Shown: positions 58,820 to 64,000 of the stretch, piece after piece
Layout of the letters: every line of letters begins with the position of its first letter
Position numbering within the stretch: position 1 is the stretch's first letter
Assembly: GCA_026182355.1 (NCBI GenBank)
Contig: JAPFBL010000119.1
Coordinates: forward strand, 2,242,001 to 2,306,000
Length of the DNA: 64,000 nucleotides
Source of the DNA: Hermatobates lingyangjiaoensis
Lineage: Eukaryota > Arthropoda > Insecta > Hemiptera > Hermatobatidae
Reading direction: 5' to 3'
Position numbers and translations under genes: made by a program
The notes under the pieces: model-generated
What the model was told of the DNA's origin: nothing
The model's database searches: none
Seen by the model: only the letters and a program-made list of their open reading frames with translations

Positions 58820-61517
58820 TATTATAGCATGCCTCAAAAGCATGTATTTTTTTTTAATTTAGGTTTATAAATTCCTACTTTGAATACATTACCTCCTTTA
58901 AAGTGGGTGGCTCAAGCATTTTTTTTTTTTTTTTTTTATAATGAACCAACCTAGCTTCGTTAATGAACGTTAGGTAGACATTACGAAAGAATTTTATGTT
59001 TGTAATCATTTGGTTTTCCATATTTTCTGTTGCCCTAACGACAAAGCATCAGGTTGCAAATTGATAATTATGCACGAAGGGCTATATTTCCTTAAGGTAA
59101 TCTCTTAATTAATCTTAATCGGAGTAGTGGCGAGTCAAGCATGGCTGACACTGTGGTCTTATCGCCTTTTCTATCTCACCTGCTGAGGGCGTTCAGCACA
59201 CGGTCGAGTCTACTCAAAACGACACAACCTCCAAATCATTATCAAGTTTCTCATTGAAATTCTTACTTACATAGTATTCACAGCTTTAAAGTTACTTTGT
59301 TTTCAACCCCCCCTACTAAAGCAGTTTATATTCTGAAAGTAAATTCAATTCTAATATAATCAAAAGTTACAACACCTATAATTATGTGAGACCCTTAGTT
59401 TTAATACAGGCATTAATTGGGACGAAAATAGGCGATTTAAGTCCAATCAGCTGGTCTTTAGGTAATAGCCTTTCCTAGTCCTATTAAATACTTTATTCGT
59501 GAATGTTATTTTCAATAATATAAGGCTGGAAAGAATCTATTGTACGCTTACAAACAAATAAATATTATTTTTAATACTGCATGGTAAAAAAAAGTTATGA
59601 ATACCTACAATTTGATGTTTAACATACATCCCAAATGCTTGTGTATGAATGTAATAAACTCCTAGTTATAGGGCTAGTAGTAAACGTAAGGTCGAATATC
59701 TAACGTAAACATAAGTTTTATTTTTTTAATTTTCCATGCCCATTTCTTTTTTCTTTCTTTTTTTTTGAAAACTGACACTTTAAAACCACGTAGGCTGAGG
59801 TATACCTGTATAATGAAGTTTATTATCAATCTATCGTAGGGGTTTAGGGGTAAACTCCCATGACTACATATTTCTGAAACTGCAACTAGTCTACCTGGAT
59901 ATGTATACTTCATTTATGTATATTACATAATGATATAATAAACACCATTTTGTTTAAACTATTCTTAAAGAAAAGGTTTTACATTATTTTTAATACTCCG
60001 TTTGATTACTGTAACGAGTCGTACATGTTAGGTATTTGTATTAATAATCACAATAGGTATCAACAGTTACTTACTAAAGACCATTTTACGTAGGACATTT
60101 TAGGCTGTTTGTAGGTCGAGATTTTTTATTTTTATAAGCAATAAAAGTATAAAAAAAATCGGACAAAATTTTCAAATAAAAATTTCTTAAAAACAAATAA
60201 CATTCGAGAAAATCGGAAAATATTTACCTAGTTGATCCCAAATTATATTCTTTACAACTTTTATGTTACAAATTTTCCTCTATTATGACAGTTAAACCCT
60301 GGCAATTTAAAAAAAAAAAAAACTTTAACCACGTAAATTGGCATTTGCAATAGTCTAAATTTCATGTTTATATGTTCGGTATGAAGTTTCTCTTATCTAC
60401 CAATTTTGTATCAATTTTTGTATCCGCAAGATCTGGTAATATTTCACTCATTTGCACTTCTTTCCAATGAAATAATTAATAACTTTAAGTTAATTCATAG
60501 TAATTGTTCTTTCTAAATTCATCCATAATCTATTCTCTTAGAATCATTAACATTCTTTTTTCAATTTATAGTTTAATTTTAACTTGTCCTCTACAAATAA
60601 TGAGATACTCTATAAAACAAAAATGACAAACACATACAAAATATACTATTTAAAGAAAAAAATCGGTCAATTTTATTATTATTTATTTATTTGAAGCATG
60701 CAAAGCAAGGGTGGTCAGTTTACCGGTATAGTGTGCTTCATAAGCCTGTCAACTCATTACTGTTTTTTCTCCTATCTTGTTGAATCATTTCAGAACCCTA
60801 TTAAAAGAAACCTAGTTAAAATTTTATAGGCTTTTTTTTTCTCCTTAAATTAAATAATTAATAGAATAAAATTATCCTGTAGGAATTAATATCGGGTGAA
60901 GTAAACACGATAAAAGCTGATCAGACAGTAATTGTGCTTAGTGTAATTTTTGAAATTACTCTTCAGCCAATTTGTAATACTATCTTTAATTAAAGTCGCC
61001 CCATCATGTCTTTAATGATCTTGTTTTAAGGCTGACAAAAAATATTAAAACCCCTGTTCTCTCTTTTAGAAAAAATGGCTTGAGTAAATAATGACAATAA
61101 TGCTTTGGTATAACGTTATTCTCAACCGTCCTCCTTTGTAATTAACTTCTTTTTTTTTCTTATTTTCTAACAATAATGATCAAAGAGGCGCCAGGATGGC
61201 GTGAAAATATTAGGTAATCCTATATTTTTATATTTTATATTCTATTTATTTAAAAATTTTAAATATAACTTTTTTATGATTTCATTTTGCATTTTGTTTT
61301 TAGCCTATCATGTGAAATTTATATTTCACAATTAGTGCATATTATTTAATGCCAAATCCCATATGATTTGTAACCCTTATTTCTTTTAAATTATTTAAAT
61401 TAATTTAATGTTTTAAATTATTTAAATACTTTATTTCTCATAAAAATATTTTAAAATCACAAGAATGAATGAATATTTATGAGGAAATGTAAATAGAGGA
61501 ATTAAAAAAAACACTCA
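58820..61517. other. AT-rich intergenic DNA
   Basis: No gene, RNA or repeat recognised in 2.7 kb. Poly-T at 58919-58938 could be a retroposon tail but nothing joins it. Confidence 0.5.
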
Positions 61518-61560
61518 TTTAGTCTCTAATTTTCGATTTGAACCATCTTCAGAAGAGATA
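61518..61560 (-). ncRNA. hammerhead-like motif, family F
   Basis: CUGAAGA, U, GGUU...AAUC hairpin, GAAA, AUUA, stem I UCUU/GAGA. Followed by downstream sequence with CCAAGCGCAC as in the other family F copies. Confidence 0.45.
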
Positions 61561-61593
61561 AGAGAGGGAAACCAAGCGCACTGGTTGGAGATT

Positions 61594-61784
61594 TTATATA
61601 GAGATTAGTAAAAGTTGGAAGCAGTCCTTTTGGAATACATACATTTCAAAAGATATGTCTGCACTGTTCTTGACAAGTTGTTCCCTAAGTGTCTTGAGTC
61701 TGCGAAAATAGTTTTTGAGATCAGGATTCTCAAAACAGGTTTTGAACCGACTTGTCAAGAACAGTGAGGACATATCTTCTTTAA

Positions 61785-61826
<42 letters not shown>

Positions 61827-61910
61827 TATGTGAGATTAAATTTTCTGCCCGCTTTTGTCTCATGTATAAATGAAGGACTGTTCCCCAAATATACGAATAT
61901 ATATATAATT
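61594..61910. mobile_element. PLE fragments in opposite orientation around (TA)n
   Basis: The minus strand carries an 89-codon open frame (61594-61863) of which FENPDLKNYFRRLK is not recognised; its arms CTTGTCAAGAACAGTG (about 61750) and the complement (about 61660) make an inverted repeat. AGATTAAATTTTCTGCCC next to it is family C sequence. The plus strand at 61861-61905 encodes CINEGLFPKYTN. Mobile-element debris, not a host gene. Confidence 0.45.
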
Positions 61911-61948
61911 AAAGTTATCACCAGAAAACAAAAAAGAGAGACTAACAC

Positions 61949-61998
61949 CTACTACTCTCGATCATTTCGGCTATCTTGCCGTCTTCAGGACAGGTAGG
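61949..61998 (-). ncRNA. hammerhead-like motif with long bulged stem I
   Basis: CCUAC-CUGUC, CUGAAGA, C, GGC-AAGAUA-GCC, GAAA, UGAUC, GAGAG-UA-GUAGG. Stem I pairs 4 of 5, a 2-nt bulge, then 5 of 5. The triplet is AUC. Different sequence from the other families but the same layout. Confidence 0.5.
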
Positions 61999-62164
61999 AA
62001 AAGGTGAAGGAACACAAGAGTGGAGACGTGAAAGTGTCCACCGACCGAAACAAAATCACACTTTCAGTCATATATATATATTATACATACATATTATACA
62101 CATATATACATATATATTATATGTGTATATATACACATATAATATATATATGTATATATATATA

Positions 62165-62965
62165 TATTGTTAAATAACGCCCCATATTTGGCTTGTATCT
62201 GCTTCTTACACAATTTCTCCAGTTTCCGGAATTCCTTCCTCGTCTCTTCATTAAAACTATAAAGTCTATCACCAATATTACTAGTCGACATGTTTCGAAT
62301 GTACCACATTCATCATCAGGACAATAATGAGAGTAATAGTAGGGAAGCTAGTTATATATATAGAGATGGATTATTAATGGAAAGTTTACAGGGCATCGCC
62401 CTGTATCACGGCGCATTATGGGGGATTAAGGTAGGGTGGTTGGGCTCACCTACTACCTGGCTAATCTGGGTGTTTCTGTTTGCAAATAGTTTTAAAATTC
62501 GAATAAGATATCATCTACGTTTTAAAACGTTTTAAGTTTAAAACTTATTACGTTTTAAATATCCAAGTTAATAATTCTTGTCGAATTTTAAAACTATTTG
62601 CAAACAGAAACACCCAGATTAGCCAGGTAGTAGGTGAGCCCAACCACCCTACCTTAATCCCCCATAATGCGTCGTGATACAGGGCGATGCCCTGTAAACT
62701 TTCCATTAATAATCCATCTCTATATATATAACTAGCTTCCCTACTATTACTCTCATTATTGTCATGATGATGAATGTGGTACATTCGAAACATGTCGACT
62801 AGTAATATTGGTGATAGACTTTATAGTTTTAATGAAGAGACGAGGAAGGAATTCCGGAAACTGGAGAAATTGTATAAGAAGCAGATACAAGCCAAATATG
62901 GGGCGTTATTTAACAATATATGTTTAAATGAAGGACTGATTCCAACTTTTACAAATATATATATA
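62165..62965. mobile_element. PLE family D, divergent inverted pair
   Basis: Arms 62165-62535 (-) and 62565-62965 (+) are near-identical inverted copies joined through an AT-rich centre near 62545. Each reads outward through a hammerhead-like motif into a PLE N-terminal frame (MSTSNIGDRLYSFNEETRK ... KYGALFNN). The plus copy continues to CLNEGLIPTFTNI. Both end in (TA)n (62068-62168 and 62956-62968). Confidence 0.75.
62275..62330 (-). ncRNA. hammerhead-like motif, family D, intact boxes
   Basis: GUC, CUGAUGA, U, GAAUGU-GGU-ACAUUC, GAAA, CAUGUC, GAC. Stem II is 6 bp; ACAUGU is self-complementary; stem I GUC/GAC plus an outer AUUA/UAAU. The twin at 62752-62810 (+) has A in place of the first C of CUGAUGA. 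Confidence 0.5.
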
Positions 62966-62984
62966 TAGGTGTGTTAACAAATCG

Positions 62985-63080
62985 GGATTTGGTCAAATTT
63001 TGTAGATTCAAAAATCAAAGTCCCATTGCCGACGTTTCGGTTTTATTTTAAAACTTGTTTCATAGGCAGAAGTAAGAATT
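62985..63080 (-). mobile_element. PLE family A end fragment
   Basis: Hammerhead-like motif at 63024-63072 (-): stem I UGCC/GGCA, degenerate box UAUGAAA, hairpin, GAAA, CGUC. It follows the (TA)n that ends the family D pair. Confidence 0.5.
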
Positions 63081-63944
63081 TTTTTGCTGAGAAAATGAAA
63101 TTTACATTATTTAAGGGAACAACAATCTTAACCGGATAAAACCTTTCGACTAGACAATACGTAGATGATATCTTATATTGTCGTAATGATTTATTATTTG
63201 ATGGTATCATATATGGTAATAACAATATAATTTAATAGTATTTTTGGGATTCAAAGGGTAGTGTGAACAGTTTTTGCAAAGGTAGATGCAGTATTCCCTT
63301 TAGGTTCTTAGTTTTGTGGTATTTTCTGTTTCGAGATGGAATTCTATTGTGAATAAAATTAATAATTCGATCATTATGGTTCGTATATGATCATATTGAT
63401 GGTCTTATACCATATTATTATCGTATTTGACCATAATAATACCAGCTGATAGCAATAATAGCCCACCCGTGACCCTTTGTGTCTCTCAGCAATTATAACA
63501 ATAGTATTGAAATTAATTCACTAAACATGACTGACAGGGATAACTTTAATTATTGTTTCTTGTTATTAAAATACGGAAACAGATTCTTATATAGCCCATG
63601 CTTTTGATATAGTATTTTTAACATGATTCAAGATATATACACAGTAAGTATATTTAGAAAAAAAATTATCTAAAAGTAAAAAAATATGATTTATTTTATC
63701 ATATAAATAAATAAAACATTAATTTAAGTTATATACGCAATGAAATATATTTAAAACAACAAAACGTGTAAATTCAAAATATTTCATTTATTTTCCTAAC
63801 ATAAAATAACATGAATGAAAGGAATGTGTCTTTATAATATTCCCTTAGAACAATCGTATTTTATCTGACAGTTGTGTTCAAGTTTGTTTGTAAAATTATT
63901 CATTTTTAACCTCTAATGTAGTAGTTTATTATATATTTGTTACA

Positions 63945-64000
63945 TTTATATATAATACCTTTTCACTTTTGTCATCGGCGAGCACGCAAGCGACCAGCTA
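63945..64000 (-). repeat. tRNA-like head of the 16.8-kb repeat family, cut by window end
   Basis: GTCATCGGCGAGCACGCAAG matches 17250 and 17385. Continues beyond the window. Confidence 0.5.

Overview
The window reads as a piece of an AT-rich arthropod nuclear genome. The evidence is one long Toll receptor gene of the arthropod Toll-6/7/8 type, tRNA-derived SINEs, a Tc1/mariner relic, very many (TA)n microsatellites, and an unusually dense set of Penelope-like element (PLE) remnants. I cannot name the species or decide between chelicerate, crustacean and insect from sequence alone. There is no bacterial-style gene organisation.

Only one host gene is supported: a single-exon Toll receptor at 25239-29102 (+), 1287 codons. 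It has a signal peptide, two blocks of leucine-rich repeats with cysteine caps, one membrane span, a cytoplasmic TIR domain and a proline/serine-rich tail. Its GC-rich leader holds upstream ATGs, including an 8-codon uORF whose TGA overlaps the Toll ATG.

Left flank (1-25 kb): AT-rich DNA with SINEs (3.5, 20.8 and 22 kb), fold-back elements (2.1, 3.9 and 23.2 kb), minisatellites, and a PLE-rich block at 7.5-12.5 kb. That block includes a 5'-truncated PLE whose reverse transcriptase-GIY-YIG endonuclease frame is intact from YIDD to the stop (10396-11427, -). Right flank (29-64 kb): a gene desert with several GC-richer islands (36.8, 38.1, 43.4, 44.8 and 49.6-50.2 kb) that could be regulatory, a deleted mariner (52.6-53.4 kb), a local tandem duplication (55.1-56.2 kb), and more PLE remnants (37-46 kb, 61.5-63.1 kb).

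The most interesting signal is in the repeats. At least ten sequence families end in the same fold: CUGANGA-like box, hairpin, GAAA, a very short and usually self-complementary stem III with an NUH site, and a stem I whose two strands pair although their sequences differ between families. This is the layout of type I hammerhead ribozymes, which are known from PLEs. Many copies are arranged as head-to-head inverted pairs with both halves reading outward into (TA)n. One such pair (31.65-31.86 kb) is flanked by a 12-bp direct repeat, as if the inverted dimer moved as one unit. A roughly 120-bp family with this fold and no reading frame (about 11 loci) may be a non-autonomous ribozyme element.
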